Shown: positions 26,425 to 36,716 of the stretch, piece by piece | Position numbering within the stretch: the stretch's first letter is position 1 | How the letters are laid out: the number at the start of each line of letters is the position of its first letter | Assembly (NCBI RefSeq): GCF_024347295.1 | Contig: NZ_AP025458.1 | Location: 744,001-808,000, forward strand | Source: Vibrio artabrorum | GTDB taxonomy: Bacteria > Pseudomonadota > Gammaproteobacteria > Enterobacterales > Vibrionaceae | DNA: 64,000 nucleotides | Direction: 5' to 3' | Program-made: the position numbers and the translations under genes | The notes under the pieces: model-generated | Databases searched by the model: none | Told to the model about the DNA's origin: nothing | What the model saw: only the letters and a program-made list of their open reading frames with translations

Positions 26425-26993
26425 TAGAAACGTTCCTTCATGTAATTTTGTAGCTCTTCATCGTTAGCGATTTCAGTCAGAACTAGGTTAATCACGTCAT
26501 TAAGAACCTTAGAGATATCATCATTTGATGCGCTCAATGCCCCCGTACGCGTTGCCGTACCTTTGAATGTTTTTACTAGCTTACCTTGCGGGGTTTCAGC
26601 CGTGACTTGAAGTGTCACTTTGCCGTCCATTTGGTTTTCTAGTATGGTGTGATTAACAGTAACAAGTGCCTCTTGAATCTCTAAAACAACGGAGTTTTCA
26701 CTGTTGACGCTTGCACGATAACCTTGAGATTCCAGTTGTTTTGCGAGAGTGTTTTCGAGTGAAATGCGCATGTTTCTTTTAGCGTGAATCGGCTGAATAT
26801 TAGAATGACCACTATCAACTAACGCGACATATTGAGCTGCGCGAACATCTTTACTGGTTAGCGTATAGGTTTTGTCTTGCACAAGGTTACTTGAGCTTAG
26901 TGAAGCTTCTGGCATTACGTCGATCTGTTCTTGCTTAGGAGCTGAACATGCAGTCAAAGCCATAATAGAGGCCACCAAAATCAGTTTTTTCAT
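26424..26993 (-). CDS. yajG: YajG-family lipoprotein
   Basis: This 189-residue protein starts with a lipoprotein signal (MKKLILVASIMALTACSAPK, lipobox LTAC). The rest (DKTYTLTSKDVRAAQYVAL, then a ribbon-like middle and ALSASNDDISKVLNDVINLVLTEI) fits the YajG family of uncharacterised outer membrane lipoproteins. Gene order with ampG supports this. It overlaps ppiA by one base and is the first gene of the group, preceded by rlmG's end at 27059. Confidence 0.87.
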   Translation of the reverse strand: MKKLILVASIMALTACSAPKQEQIDVMPEASLSSSNLVQDKTYTLTSKDVRAAQYVALVDSGHSNIQPIHAKRNMRISLENTLAKQLESQGYRASVNSENSVVLEIQEALVTVNHTILENQMDGKVTLQVTAETPQGKLVKTFKGTATRTGALSASNDDISKVLNDVINLVLTEIANDEELQNYMKERF

Positions 26994-27058
26994 TCCTTTA
27001 TCCTTTCTAAATTCACACCAGAAGCTCGGTATCTTAAATTTTTAAAACAGTCTACTGC

Positions 27059-28210
27059 CTATTTGTTAAAATTAGCAGGTTCTCTTGTTGCTTGTAATAT
27101 CTCAAATTTTTGGTTTAGTTCAAGCGTTTCAACGTTCGCTTCACCAAATAGTCTTGCTAATTTGACATCGTATCCGAGGTGTCGGTTGCCAATAACGATT
27201 AATTTCCCCCCATTACTGAGAACATGCTTTGCATCACAGAACATTTGCCACGCAATGTGATCGGTAATCGCTTGTTGCTGATGAAATGGAGGATTACACA
27301 TGACGAGGTAAGTGCTGTTTTTCTTAAAACCATCTAAACAGTTGTTGGCGATAAACTGGAAGTTGCCTTCTTCACCAAGGTTATCCTTGACGTTTTGGCG
27401 TGCTGATTCCACGGCCATAAAGCTTTCATCCACACAAGTAATACGAGCTTGTGGGTTCAATTGTCCTGCTTTGACACTCAATACACCGTTGCCACACCCA
27501 AGATCAATGATATGACGTAGTTCGGGATCTTGAGGGATATGATCTAGCATATAGCGAGCACCTTGATCGAGAGCTTCCCCTGAGTAAACATTGGGTAAAT
27601 TTTTCAGGCGGATATCTTCTCCGTCTACATCCCATTCAACAAAGGGTTCTACTGTTTGAATTGGCTGGCAGTTTGGAGAAGAGAATACAAGGCGGTGCTT
27701 TTTCTTAGCCAGAGAGGTTTTGGTTTCACCGAGATACTTTTCAAACAGATTAAGCGTTGAAGTGTGGATTTCTTTGACTTTATTGACTCCGATAACTTGG
27801 CAACCTTCAGGCAACGCTTGGCGCAATTGGCTCAATTGCCAGATCAGGTGACGATTGGTCTTAGGCAGTTGCATAATCACCAGATCAATTCCGTGTGGGA
27901 TGTTATCCATTGTGTTCAAGAAATTGACACGATTACTTTGATTGCGCTGTAAGTTTTTTAGTGTACCTCGGTGAGAGATAAACGAATCACTCATCATGGT
28001 GACATCATGATCTTTCGAGAACCAAGTTGAAAGAGCGCCAAAACTGTCGTTCATGATCAGAATGTGTTTGCCTGGTTCAAGATTCATCTCTTCTACATGG
28101 CTAATGATGTATTCGTCGCCCGCATCCCAAGCTTGAAGCGTTTCATTTGAACGTTTAGGAAAACGATGTAAGGTCAAGGTTCTATCGTGAAGGGTAAGTT
28201 CGGTTTTCAT
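27059..28210 (-). CDS. rlmG: 23S rRNA (guanine(1835)-N(2))-methyltransferase RlmG
   Basis: This 383-residue protein has the two-domain architecture of RlmG/RsmC enzymes: a degenerate N-terminal methyltransferase-like half and a catalytic C-terminal half with the SAM-binding motif IIDLGCGNGVLSVKA (about residue 235) and the amino-methylation motif NPPF. RlmG methylates G1835 of 23S rRNA. It is divergent from bolA; about 170 bases with both promoters separate them. Confidence 0.92.
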   Translation of the reverse strand: MKTELTLHDRTLTLHRFPKRSNETLQAWDAGDEYIISHVEEMNLEPGKHILIMNDSFGALSTWFSKDHDVTMMSDSFISHRGTLKNLQRNQSNRVNFLNTMDNIPHGIDLVIMQLPKTNRHLIWQLSQLRQALPEGCQVIGVNKVKEIHTSTLNLFEKYLGETKTSLAKKKHRLVFSSPNCQPIQTVEPFVEWDVDGEDIRLKNLPNVYSGEALDQGARYMLDHIPQDPELRHIIDLGCGNGVLSVKAGQLNPQARITCVDESFMAVESARQNVKDNLGEEGNFQFIANNCLDGFKKNSTYLVMCNPPFHQQQAITDHIAWQMFCDAKHVLSNGGKLIVIGNRHLGYDVKLARLFGEANVETLELNQKFEILQATREPANFNK

Positions 28211-28383
28211 TACTTGAGATACTTATATTGGAATTAACCAATATATTGTCTCAAATGCGGACAGAACAAGATAGAAAAAACTCCACCAAGCCGATGCGGT
28301 TCGCTATGTAACACTCAGACAGTTGACTCTTTAGGGGGTATACTCAGTTAATAGTAAGGCCAATATGTTATTAAGGAATCATA

Positions 28384-28695
28384 ATGATCCAAGAAGTTAT
28401 CGAAACAAAATTGCAAAGTGAGTTTTCACCAAGTCATTTGAACGTGGTAAACGAAAGCTTTATGCACAATGTTCCGGCCGGTTCTGAGAGTCATTTTAAA
28501 GTGATCGTTGTCAGTGATGTGTTTGAAGGTTTACGCCTTATTGCTCGTCATCGAGCGGTAAATAAAGCACTTTCAGAAGAGCTAGCGAACCATATTCATG
28601 CATTATCCATTCACACTTATACACAAGATGAATGGAGTAAGCAGTTAAATAATGTGCCAGATAGCCCAATGTGTATGGGTGGTAGTAAGTCATAA
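28384..28695 (+). CDS. bolA: BolA-family protein
   Basis: This 103-residue protein matches Bol[17 protein letters not shown], the [14 protein letters not shown] core with its helix-turn-helix-like class II KH fold, and the RHRAVNKAL region containing the conserved histidine used for iron-sulfur coordination with monothiol glutaredoxin. BolA affects cell shape and stress responses. A run AAGGAATCATAATG gives a good ribosome site. It is monocistronic with a terminator after it. Confidence 0.93.
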   Translation: MIQEVIETKLQSEFSPSHLNVVNESFMHNVPAGSESHFKVIVVSDVFEGLRLIARHRAVNKALSEELANHIHALSIHTYTQDEWSKQLNNVPDSPMCMGGSKS

Positions 28696-28712
28696 AGCGA
28701 ACGCATATCGAG

Positions 28713-28736
28713 AAGGTGGATATACCACCTTTTTTG
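28713..28736 (+). terminator. intrinsic terminator after bolA
   Basis: AAGGTGG (28713-28719) and CCACCTT (28725-28731) with a 5-base loop, followed directly by T5. Confidence 0.92.
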
Positions 28737-28739
28737 TTG

Positions 28740-29214
28740 TCAAAGTTATACATTTTCCGTTCTTATATCATCGAGAATGATGGTCAAATTAAATCGCAAT
28801 AAATACCTACAATAAGTGATGTTTCTATTAACAGTGTTTCAACATAACTCATAAAATATGAGTTTGTGACAGAGTATTAATCTCTTGTTTAAAACACGAT
28901 TCAAAAGCTATTTTATCTGTGCGGCTCGTCAAATTTATACATATTTGAGAGGCCATATACTTCAAATCTTGCCAAATAAAGACCGCATTCAAGTTATTGA
29001 TCATGGCGTCAAGTTGTCAAAAAATGCTAGAATACCGCACCTGATAAATCTCTCATGATTCTAGTGATGAGTTTATTAAGATAATGTTGCGATTTTGGTA
29101 TCTCAAATTTACCAAAACCCGACACTCTAATGTCGTGTCTAAGGGCGATTTTTAAACGCCCTGAATTTACGCAATTAAAAGAATCTTTTTCCCGATAAAG
29201 TAGTGCAAGTGCGT
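28740..29214. promoter_or_regulatory. long leader and promoter region of the nqr operon
   Basis: About 475 bases carry no gene. An extended -10 element TGCTAGAAT lies at 29025-29033. The presumed leader after it contains two hairpins: CGACA/TGTCG near 29120-29135 and AGGGCG/CGCCCT (29142-29147 and 29157-29162), the latter followed by a weak A/T stretch. A control role for the hairpins is inference. Confidence 0.45.
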
Positions 29215-30555
29215 ATGATTACAATAAAGAAGGGTTTGGATCTTCCTATCGCAGGAACTCCATCCCAGGTGATTAATGATGGTAAGTCCATCACTAAAGT
29301 CGCCTTGCTTGGCGAAGAGTACGTTGGTATGCGTCCTACGATGCATGCTCGCGTTGGTGATGAAGTGAAGAAAGGCCAAGTTCTTTTTGCAGATAAAAAG
29401 AACCCAGGTGTTGTATTTACTTCTCCAGCAAGCGGTAAAGTTATTGAAGTGAACCGTGGTGCTAAGCGTGTTCTTCAATCCGTCGTGATTGAAGTCGCAG
29501 GCAATGAGCAAATCACGTTCAATAGCTATGAAGCTAACCAATTAACCAGTCTTGACCGTGAAACGGTTAAAACTCAGTTAGTTGAGTCTGGCGCATGGAC
29601 CGCTTTGCGTACTCGTCCGTTCAGCAAGGTTCCAGCTATTGATTCTGAAACTCAGGCTATTTTCGTTACTGCTATGGATACCAATCCGTTAGCAGCTGAG
29701 CCAGAATTAATCATTAATGAGCAATCTGATGCTTTCGTTGCTGGTTTAGATCTTCTTTCAACTCTGACTAACGGTAAAGTGTACGTTTGTAAAAAAGGTA
29801 CGAGTTTACCTCGTTCAGGTCAGTCTAACGTTGAAGAACATGTTTTTGATGGCCCACACCCTGCAGGTCTTGCAGGCACGCATATGCATTTCCTATACCC
29901 AGTAAATGCACAAAATGTAGCGTGGAGCATTAACTATCAAGACGTTATCGCATTCGGTAAACTTTTCCTAACGGGCGAAATTTACTCTGAGCGTGTTGTT
30001 TCTCTGGCAGGTCCAGTGGTGAATAACCCACGTCTAGTTCGTACTCAAATTGGTGCTAGCCTTGAAGAGTTAACGGACAATGAGTTAATGCCAGGTGAAG
30101 TTCGTCTTATTTCTGGTTCTGTGTTAGCTGGTGTTCATGCATCAGGTCCCCATGCTTACCTTGGCCGTTACCATCAGCAGGTTTCCGTTCTTCGTGAAGG
30201 TCGTGATAAAGAGCTATTCGGCTGGGCTATGCCGGGCAAGAACAAGTTCTCTGTTACTCGGTCATTCCTTGGTCACATGTTTAAAGGTCAGTTGTTCAAC
30301 ATGACAACGACAACAAACGGCAGTGATCGCGCGATGGTTCCAATTGGTAACTACGAGAAGGTCATGCCATTAGATATGGAGCCGACTTTGCTGCTTCGTG
30401 ATCTATGCGCTGGTGACGTTGATAGTGCGCAAGCACTTGGTGCACTAGAGCTAGATGAAGAAGATTTAGCACTGTGTACCTTTGTATGTCCAGGTAAGTA
30501 CGAGTACGGTCAGCTACTTCGTGAATGCCTAGATACAATTGTGAAGGAAGGGTAA
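29215..30555 (+). CDS. nqrA: Na(+)-translocating NADH-quinone reductase subunit A
   Basis: NqrA is the peripheral quinone-binding subunit of the sodium-pumping NADH:ubiquinone oxidoreductase in the inner membrane. The protein begins [20 protein letters not shown] as in V. cholerae; an upstream in-frame GTG at 29203 would add four residues and is less likely. At 446 residues it has normal length. The nqrB start is six bases past its stop, and six nqr genes plus apbE and nqrM follow in order. Confidence 0.97.
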   Translation: MITIKKGLDLPIAGTPSQVINDGKSITKVALLGEEYVGMRPTMHARVGDEVKKGQVLFADKKNPGVVFTSPASGKVIEVNRGAKRVLQSVVIEVAGNEQITFNSYEANQLTSLDRETVKTQLVESGAWTALRTRPFSKVPAIDSETQAIFVTAMDTNPLAAEPELIINEQSDAFVAGLDLLSTLTNGKVYVCKKGTSLPRSGQSNVEEHVFDGPHPAGLAGTHMHFLYPVNAQNVAWSINYQDVIAFGKLFLTGEIYSERVVSLAGPVVNNPRLVRTQIGASLEELTDNELMPGEVRLISGSVLAGVHASGPHAYLGRYHQQVSVLREGRDKELFGWAMPGKNKFSVTRSFLGHMFKGQLFNMTTTTNGSDRAMVPIGNYEKVMPLDMEPTLLLRDLCAGDVDSAQALGALELDEEDLALCTFVCPGKYEYGQLLRECLDTIVKEG

Positions 30556-30560
30556 TTTTC

Positions 30561-31808
30561 ATGGGCCTTAAAAAGTTTATTGAAGACATCGAGCATCATT
30601 TTGAACCCGGTGGTAAGCATGAAACGTGGTTTGCGCTTTACGAAGCTGCAGCAACACTTTTCTACACACCAGGTACTGTTACAAAGAAAAGCTCGCATGT
30701 CCGTGATAGCGTCGACTTAAAACGCATCATGATCATGGTTTGGCTTGCGGTATTCCCAGCAATGTTCTGGGGTATGTACAACGCAGGCGGACAAGCTATC
30801 GCCGCACTAAACCACATGTATTCCGGTGCTGAACTGGTTTCTATCATTGATGGTAACTGGCACTACTGGTTCACCGAAATGCTAGGAGCCACCTTAGGTT
30901 CCGATGCAGGTTGGGGCAGTAAGATGCTCTTGGGTGCGACTTACTTCCTACCTATCTATGCAACGGTATTTCTCGTTGGTGGTTTCTGGGAAGTACTGTT
31001 TTGTATGGTGCGTAAGCATGAAGTCAACGAAGGTTTCTTTGTTACTTCTATCTTATTTGCGCTTATTGTTCCGCCAACGCTTCCTCTTTGGCAAGCGGCT
31101 CTGGGTATTACTTTCGGTGTTGTTGTTGCCAAAGAGATCTTTGGTGGCACGGGTCGTAACTTCTTGAACCCTGCGCTTGCCGGTCGTGCGTTCCTATTCT
31201 TTGCATACCCTGCACAGATTTCAGGTGACGTAGTTTGGACTGCTGCTGACGGTTTTTCTGGTGCAACGGCTCTTAGCCAATGGGCTCAAGGCGGTGGTAG
31301 TGCACTAATGAACGTAACATCGGGTGAAGCAATCACTTGGATGGATGCATTCGTTGGTAACATTCCTGGTTCTATCGGTGAAGTTTCAACGCTTGCACTT
31401 ATGATTGGTGCAGCAATGATCGTTTACATGGGCATTGCTTCATGGCGCATCATTGCGGGTGTTATGGTCGGTATGATTGCAGTATCAACACTATTTAACG
31501 TGATTGGTTCTGACACGAACGCAATGTTTAGCATGCCTTGGCATTGGCACCTAGTTTTAGGTGGCTTCGCATTCGGTATGTTCTTCATGGCGACTGACCC
31601 AGTATCGGCTTCATTTACCAATAAAGGTAAGTGGTGGTACGGCATCCTCATCGGCGCAATGTGTGTAATGATTCGTGTCGTTAACCCGGCATATCCAGAA
31701 GGCATGATGCTTGCGATTCTATTCGCAAACCTATTTGCTCCTCTGTTTGACCACGTTGTAATCGAGAAGAACATTAAGCGGAGACTAGCGCGCTATGGCA
31801 AGCAATAA
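30561..31808 (+). CDS. nqrB: Na(+)-translocating NADH-quinone reductase subunit B
   Basis: This 415-residue membrane protein has about ten helices and carries a covalent FMN and riboflavin in the known enzyme. The flavinylation motif DGFSGATAL places the FMN threonine at residue 236, the same number as in V. cholerae. The ATG at 30561 follows a strong GGAAGGG ribosome site that overlaps the end of nqrA. The 3' end overlaps nqrC by 14 bases. Confidence 0.97.
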   Translation: MGLKKFIEDIEHHFEPGGKHETWFALYEAAATLFYTPGTVTKKSSHVRDSVDLKRIMIMVWLAVFPAMFWGMYNAGGQAIAALNHMYSGAELVSIIDGNWHYWFTEMLGATLGSDAGWGSKMLLGATYFLPIYATVFLVGGFWEVLFCMVRKHEVNEGFFVTSILFALIVPPTLPLWQAALGITFGVVVAKEIFGGTGRNFLNPALAGRAFLFFAYPAQISGDVVWTAADGFSGATALSQWAQGGGSALMNVTSGEAITWMDAFVGNIPGSIGEVSTLALMIGAAMIVYMGIASWRIIAGVMVGMIAVSTLFNVIGSDTNAMFSMPWHWHLVLGGFAFGMFFMATDPVSASFTNKGKWWYGILIGAMCVMIRVVNPAYPEGMMLAILFANLFAPLFDHVVIEKNIKRRLARYGKQ

Positions 31809-32562
31809 CGATAGCATTAAAAAGACGCTGTTTGTTGTTATCGCATTGAGCTTAGTGTGCTCAATTATCGTTTCAACAGCTGCAGTTGTTCTTAAACCTA
31901 AGCAACAAGCTAACGCAGTTCTGGATCAGCAAACTAAGATCCTTGAAGTTGCGGGTATCGAACTTGATGGTGATATTCCAGCGTTGTACGCAGAGAACAT
32001 CGAACCACGTTTAGTTGATCTTGCGACGGGTGATTTCATTGATGGTGATGCTGCTGCATACGACCAACGTAAAGCGGCAAAAGATCCAGCTCAGTCAATC
32101 AAGCTTTCAGCTGGAGATGACGTTGCTAAGATCATTCGCCGTGCTAATACGGGTACGGTATACCTAGTGAAAGATGGTGCTGAGACGTCTAAAGTTATCA
32201 TCCCTATCCATGGTAACGGTCTTTGGTCAATGATGTACGCATTCGTTGCGGTAGAAACTGATGGCAACACAGTTGCTGGTATCACTTACTACGAGCAAGG
32301 TGAAACTCCTGGGCTTGGTGGTGAAGTTGAAAACCCAACTTGGCGTGCTCAATTCGTTGGTAAGAAACTGTTTGATGAAAACCACAAACCCGCTATTAAG
32401 ATAGTTAAAGGTGGCGCTCCTCAAGGTTCTGAGCACGGTGTTGATGGCCTTTCAGGTGCAACATTGACCAGCGTTGGCGTTCAACATACATTTGACTTCT
32501 GGTTAGGTGATATGGGCTTTGGTCCGTTCCTAGCAAAAGTTCGTGACGGAGGTCTGAACTAA
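31795..32562 (+). CDS. nqrC: Na(+)-translocating NADH-quinone reductase subunit C
   Basis: This 255-residue subunit has one N-terminal membrane helix (residues about 11-33) and a periplasmic FMN-binding domain. The motif [10 protein letters not shown] holds the FMN-bearing Thr223. It starts inside the end of nqrB and its stop overlaps the nqrD start in TAATG. FMN is attached by ApbE, encoded downstream. Confidence 0.97.
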   Translation: MASNNDSIKKTLFVVIALSLVCSIIVSTAAVVLKPKQQANAVLDQQTKILEVAGIELDGDIPALYAENIEPRLVDLATGDFIDGDAAAYDQRKAAKDPAQSIKLSAGDDVAKIIRRANTGTVYLVKDGAETSKVIIPIHGNGLWSMMYAFVAVETDGNTVAGITYYEQGETPGLGGEVENPTWRAQFVGKKLFDENHKPAIKIVKGGAPQGSEHGVDGLSGATLTSVGVQHTFDFWLGDMGFGPFLAKVRDGGLN

Positions 32563-33194
32563 TGTCTAGTGCAAAAGAAATTAAAAAGAGCATCTTAGCG
32601 CCTGTGTTGGACAACAACCCAATCGCGTTACAGGTTCTTGGTGTGTGTTCTGCTCTGGCGGTAACCACTAAATTAGAAACAGCTTTTGTTATGACTATCG
32701 CGGTAATGTTCGTTACTGCCTTGTCGAACTTCTTCGTTTCTTTGATCCGTAATCACATTCCTAACAGTGTGCGTATCATCGTTCAGATGGCAATTATCGC
32801 ATCATTAGTAATCGTGGTAGACCAAGTGCTTAAAGCATACCTATACGATATCTCTAAGCAGTTATCTGTATTCGTAGGCCTAATCATTACTAACTGTATT
32901 GTTATGGGACGCGCGGAAGCATTCGCCATGAAGTCTGCACCAATCCCATCTTTTATTGATGGTATTGGTAACGGCCTTGGTTATGGTTTCGTTCTGATCA
33001 CTGTTGGTTTCTTCCGTGAGCTTCTAGGCTCTGGCAAACTATTTGGTATGGAAGTATTACCTCTAGTGAGCAACGGTGGTTGGTATCAGCCAAACGGCTT
33101 GATGCTTCTAGCACCTTCTGCGTTCTTCCTAATTGGTTTCATGATTTGGGCAATTCGTGTGTTCAAACCAGAACAAGTAGAAGCGAAGGGGTAA
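32562..33194 (+). CDS. nqrD: Na(+)-translocating NADH-quinone reductase subunit D
   Basis: This 210-residue protein with six membrane segments pairs with NqrE to form the symmetric membrane core that carries an iron site between them. The conserved [16 protein letters not shown] contains the cysteine of the half-helix that ligates that iron. It belongs to the NqrDE/RnfAE family. It overlaps nqrC by one base. Confidence 0.97.
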
Positions 33195-33201
33195 GGTAGT
33201 C

Positions 33202-33798
33202 ATGGAACATTATATTAGTCTGCTGGTTAAATCGATTTTCATCGAAAACATGGCGCTTTCTTTCTTCCTAGGTATGTGTACATTCCTAGCGGTATCTAAG
33301 AAAGTTAAAACTTCTTTTGGTCTTGGTGTTGCGGTCGTTGTCGTACTTACCATCGCTGTGCCTGTAAACAACCTTGTTTACACACACATCCTGAAAGAAA
33401 ACGCGCTTGTTGAAGGTGTCGATTTAAGTTTCCTTAACTTCATCGCATTCATCGGTGTTATCGCAGCACTTGTACAAATCCTAGAGATGGTTCTAGACCG
33501 TTTCTTCCCACCTTTGTACAACGCACTGGGTATCTTCCTGCCACTGATCACAGTTAACTGTGCAATCTTTGGTGGTGTATCTTTCATGGTAACGCGTGAT
33601 TACAACTTTGCTGAATCCGTTGTTTACGGCTTCGGTTCTGGTGTCGGTTGGATGTTAGCTATCGTTGCTCTTGCGGGTATCCGTGAGAAGATGAAGTACT
33701 CTGACGTACCTCCAGGTCTACGTGGCCTTGGTATCACGTTCATTACTGTTGGTCTGATGGCGTTAGGCTTTATGTCTTTCTCTGGTGTTCAACTGTAG
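33202..33798 (+). CDS. nqrE: Na(+)-translocating NADH-quinone reductase subunit E
   Basis: This 198-residue, six-helix protein is the inverted partner of NqrD. The cysteine stretch [16 protein letters not shown] and the N-terminal [15 protein letters not shown] supply iron ligands in the known structure. It follows nqrD by seven bases with a GTAAGGTAG-type ribosome site. Confidence 0.97.
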
Positions 33799-33827
33799 GG
33801 TAAGCACCCAGTAATAAGGAATAACAA

Positions 33828-35054
33828 ATGCAAAGCATTATTCTTGGCGTAGCGATGTTTACCATTATTGTATTGGCTTTAGTACTAGTGATTCTGTTCG
33901 CTAAGTCTAAGCTAGTACCATCAGGTGACATCACTATTTCAGTAAACGGCGACCCTGAAAAGGCGATCGTTACTCAACCTGGTAGCAAGCTACTTGGTGC
34001 CCTTGCTGGCGCTGGTATCTTCGTATCGTCTGCTTGTGGTGGCGGTGGCTCTTGTGGTCAGTGTCGTGTGAAAGTTAAGTCTGGTGGTGGCGACATCCTG
34101 CCGACTGAACTTGATCACATCACAAAAGGCGAAGCTCGCGAAGGCGAACGTCTTGCATGTCAAGTTGCGATGAAAACGGACATGGAGATTGAACTAGACG
34201 AAGATATCTTTGGTGTTAAAAAGTGGGAATGTACTGTTATCTCGAATAACAACGAAGCGACTTTCATCAAAGAATTGGCTCTAGCGATCCCTGAAGGTGA
34301 AGAAGTACCTTTCCGCGCGGGTGGTTACATTCAGATTGAAGCTGAACCACATCACGTGAAATACGCAGATTACGATATTCCTGAGGAATACCGTGGTGAC
34401 TGGGATAAGTTCAACCTATTCCGTTACGAGTCTATCGTTAAAGAACATTCAATCCGTGCTTACTCAATGGCTTCATACCCAGAAGAGAAAGGCATCATCA
34501 AGTTGAACGTTCGTATCGCGACTCCGCCGCCAAACAACCCAGACGTAGCTCCAGGTGTGATGTCTTCATACATCTGGTCTCTTAAGCCTGGTGACAAGTG
34601 TACTATTTCTGGTCCATTTGGTGAGTTCTTTGCTAAAGACACAGACAATGAAATGGTATTCATCGGTGGTGGTGCAGGTATGGCGCCTATGCGTTCTCAT
34701 ATCTTCGACCAACTTAAGCGTCTTAAGTCTACTCGTAAGATGTCTTACTGGTATGGCGCACGTTCTAAGCGTGAGATGTTCTACATTGAAGATTTCGATG
34801 GCCTAGCGGCTGCAAACGAAAACTTCGTGTGGCACTGTGCACTGTCTGATCCTCAACCAGAGGACAACTGGGACGGTTACACTGGTTTCATCCACAACGT
34901 ACTGTACGAAAACTATCTGAAGGATCACGAAGCTCCTGAAGATTGTGAGTACTACATGTGTGGTCCACCGATGATGAACGCAGCTGTTATCGGCATGCTG
35001 AAAGATCTTGGTGTAGAAGATGAAAACATCCTATTAGATGACTTTGGTGGTTGA
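33828..35054 (+). CDS. nqrF: Na(+)-translocating NADH-quinone reductase subunit F
   Basis: NqrF is the electron entry subunit: it oxidises NADH through FAD and passes electrons to a 2Fe-2S cluster. The 408-residue protein has one N-terminal membrane helix (5-25), a ferredoxin domain with cluster cysteines Cys70, Cys76, Cys79 and Cys111 (positions equal to V. cholerae), the FAD motif RAYSMAS, and an NADH domain ending in [19 protein letters not shown]. It closes the core operon; apbE follows after 172 bases. Confidence 0.97.
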   Translation: MQSIILGVAMFTIIVLALVLVILFAKSKLVPSGDITISVNGDPEKAIVTQPGSKLLGALAGAGIFVSSACGGGGSCGQCRVKVKSGGGDILPTELDHITKGEAREGERLACQVAMKTDMEIELDEDIFGVKKWECTVISNNNEATFIKELALAIPEGEEVPFRAGGYIQIEAEPHHVKYADYDIPEEYRGDWDKFNLFRYESIVKEHSIRAYSMASYPEEKGIIKLNVRIATPPPNNPDVAPGVMSSYIWSLKPGDKCTISGPFGEFFAKDTDNEMVFIGGGAGMAPMRSHIFDQLKRLKSTRKMSYWYGARSKREMFYIEDFDGLAAANENFVWHCALSDPQPEDNWDGYTGFIHNVLYENYLKDHEAPEDCEYYMCGPPMMNAAVIGMLKDLGVEDENILLDDFGG

Positions 35055-35226
35055 TCCATTTAAGTGATTGATATTATGGCTGACTCTTACGAGTCAGCCA
35101 TTTGTTTTTCTAAGACTTTCTTTAACAATACAATGGCTTATATAAGAAAGAGTAAGACGTTAAAATGTCCGTATTTACTCTTATTTTTTGTTATATAAAC
35201 CCTCAACATTAGACAGGAGTAAGCAA

Positions 35227-36231
35227 GTGAGAATTTGGCTTGTTGCATTCACTTCTTTGATTTTTCTTGCTGGCTGCGAAAAGCCAATAGAGCAAGTACA
35301 TTTAAGTGGCCCAACGATGGGTACCAGTTATAATATTAAGTACATCAATAGTGATGAGTTACCTGAATCTAAAGAGATTCATACCGAGATTGATCGCATA
35401 CTTGAAGATGTTAACGATAAGATGTCAACATATCGCGATGACTCAGAGTTAAGTCGCTTTAATCAATACAAAGGTTCGGACGCATTCAAAGTGTCTGAGC
35501 AAATGGCGACTGTCGTGAAAGAAGCGATTCGTTTGAACGGTCTTACTCAAGGTGCATTGGATGTGACTGTGGGCCCTTTGGTCAATTTGTGGGGCTTTGG
35601 CCCTGAAGCACGTCGAGACATCGTTCCAACAGAAGAAGAGCTTGCCGCTCGTAAAGCAAGAGTGGGGATTCAGCACTTAAGCATTAAGGGCAATATGCTG
35701 AGTAAGGATCTACCTGATCTGTATGTTGATCTTTCGACTATTGCTAAAGGTTGGGGAGTTGATGTGGTTGCTGACTACCTTGATTCCATTGGAATTCATG
35801 ACTATATGGTTGAAGTTGGTGGTGAAATTCGCTTAAAAGGTCTTAACCGTGACGGTGTCGGTTGGCGTATCGCCATTGAAAAACCCACTGTAGATAAGCG
35901 TACTGTTCAAGAAATCATCGAACCGGGCGATATGGCGATTGCCACATCTGGTGATTACCGTAACTATTTTGAACGTGACGGTGTTCGATATTCGCACATC
36001 ATCAATCCAGAAACCGGTAATCCAATTCGTCACAAAGTGGTTTCTGTTACTGTTTTAAATTCGTCGTCAATGACAGCGGACGGTTTATCGACTGGTCTTA
36101 TGGTCTTAGGCGAGAAGAAAGGAATGGAAGTTGCTAATCAATATGGCATCCCTGCATTCATGATCGTAAAAACAGCCGATGGCTTTAAAGAAATGGCTTC
36201 AGAAGCCTTTAAGCCATATTTAGGTAAATAA
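35227..36231 (+). CDS. apbE: FAD:protein FMN transferase ApbE (flavinylates NqrB and NqrC)
   Basis: ApbE/Ftp attaches FMN to threonines of NqrB and NqrC using FAD. I place the start at GTG 35227: AGGAG at 35215-35219 lies seven bases upstream and the product opens with a lipoprotein signal (MRIWLVAFTSLIFLAGC). The 334-residue protein shows the family blocks GPTMGTSYNIKY, VDLSTIAKGWGVD and the metal-binding C-terminal YSHIINPETGNPI and SSMTADGLSTGLMVLG. Its place right behind nqrF and before nqrM fits this role. Confidence 0.96.
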   Translation: MRIWLVAFTSLIFLAGCEKPIEQVHLSGPTMGTSYNIKYINSDELPESKEIHTEIDRILEDVNDKMSTYRDDSELSRFNQYKGSDAFKVSEQMATVVKEAIRLNGLTQGALDVTVGPLVNLWGFGPEARRDIVPTEEELAARKARVGIQHLSIKGNMLSKDLPDLYVDLSTIAKGWGVDVVADYLDSIGIHDYMVEVGGEIRLKGLNRDGVGWRIAIEKPTVDKRTVQEIIEPGDMAIATSGDYRNYFERDGVRYSHIINPETGNPIRHKVVSVTVLNSSSMTADGLSTGLMVLGEKKGMEVANQYGIPAFMIVKTADGFKEMASEAFKPYLGK

Positions 36232-36247
36232 GGTAAGCGAGATAATT

Positions 36248-36502
36248 ATGAATACATTTCTGATTACATTTGGTGTTTTTCTTGCTGTCATCGCAGCGAT
36301 GTCCATTGGCTATATTATCCAAAAGAAAGTGGTGAAAGGGAGCTGTGGTGGTTTAGGAGCGGTCGGTATCGATAAAGTATGCAACTGTCCTGAACCTTGT
36401 GATGCGCGTAAAAAGCGCGAAGCACGTGAAGCATACCGTGAAGAGAGACTGGCGGAGCGCCAGCAGAAAGAAGCATCTTGGAATAAAGACCGTATTGCTT
36501 AA
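36248..36502 (+). CDS. nqrM: Na(+)-NQR maturation factor NqrM
   Basis: This 84-residue protein has one N-terminal membrane helix (4-26) and a cluster of four cysteines (Cys33, Cys45, Cys47, Cys51), then a charged tail. It is the DUF539 family now named NqrM, needed for assembly of active Na(+)-NQR, probably delivering iron to the site between NqrD and NqrE. It follows apbE by 16 bases and ends at a strong terminator. Confidence 0.94.
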   Translation: MNTFLITFGVFLAVIAAMSIGYIIQKKVVKGSCGGLGAVGIDKVCNCPEPCDARKKREAREAYREERLAERQQKEASWNKDRIA

Positions 36503-36544
36503 CTGACGAATGCTGAGCCGATGTTATCGAGCTCCTCAAAATGC

Positions 36545-36578
36545 AAAGAGCTCAAAACCTAGTGTTTGAGCTCTTTTT
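36545..36578 (+). terminator. intrinsic terminator after nqrM
   Basis: AAAGAGCTCAAA (36545-36556) and TTTGAGCTCTTT (36565-36576) form a perfect 12-bp stem with an 8-base loop, followed by T residues. Confidence 0.92.
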
Positions 36579-36688
36579 CATTTTAGGCCGCTATGACGGT
36601 TTTCTGTTACTGGGATTTGGATAAGTTCTCGGTGAGGGGGATGTAGGCTATTCACTGGTACTTTCCCCCCAATTTGTTAATCGCTATA

Positions 36689-36704
36689 CTGTATGTAACA
36701 ACAG
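36689..36704 (+). promoter_or_regulatory. LexA box upstream of dinB
   Basis: CTGTATGTAACAACAG is a full match to CTGT-N8-ACAG and ends 12 bases before the dinB ATG. dinB is an SOS gene in most gammaproteobacteria. Confidence 0.88.
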
Positions 36705-36716
36705 TTATGGTGGTTT

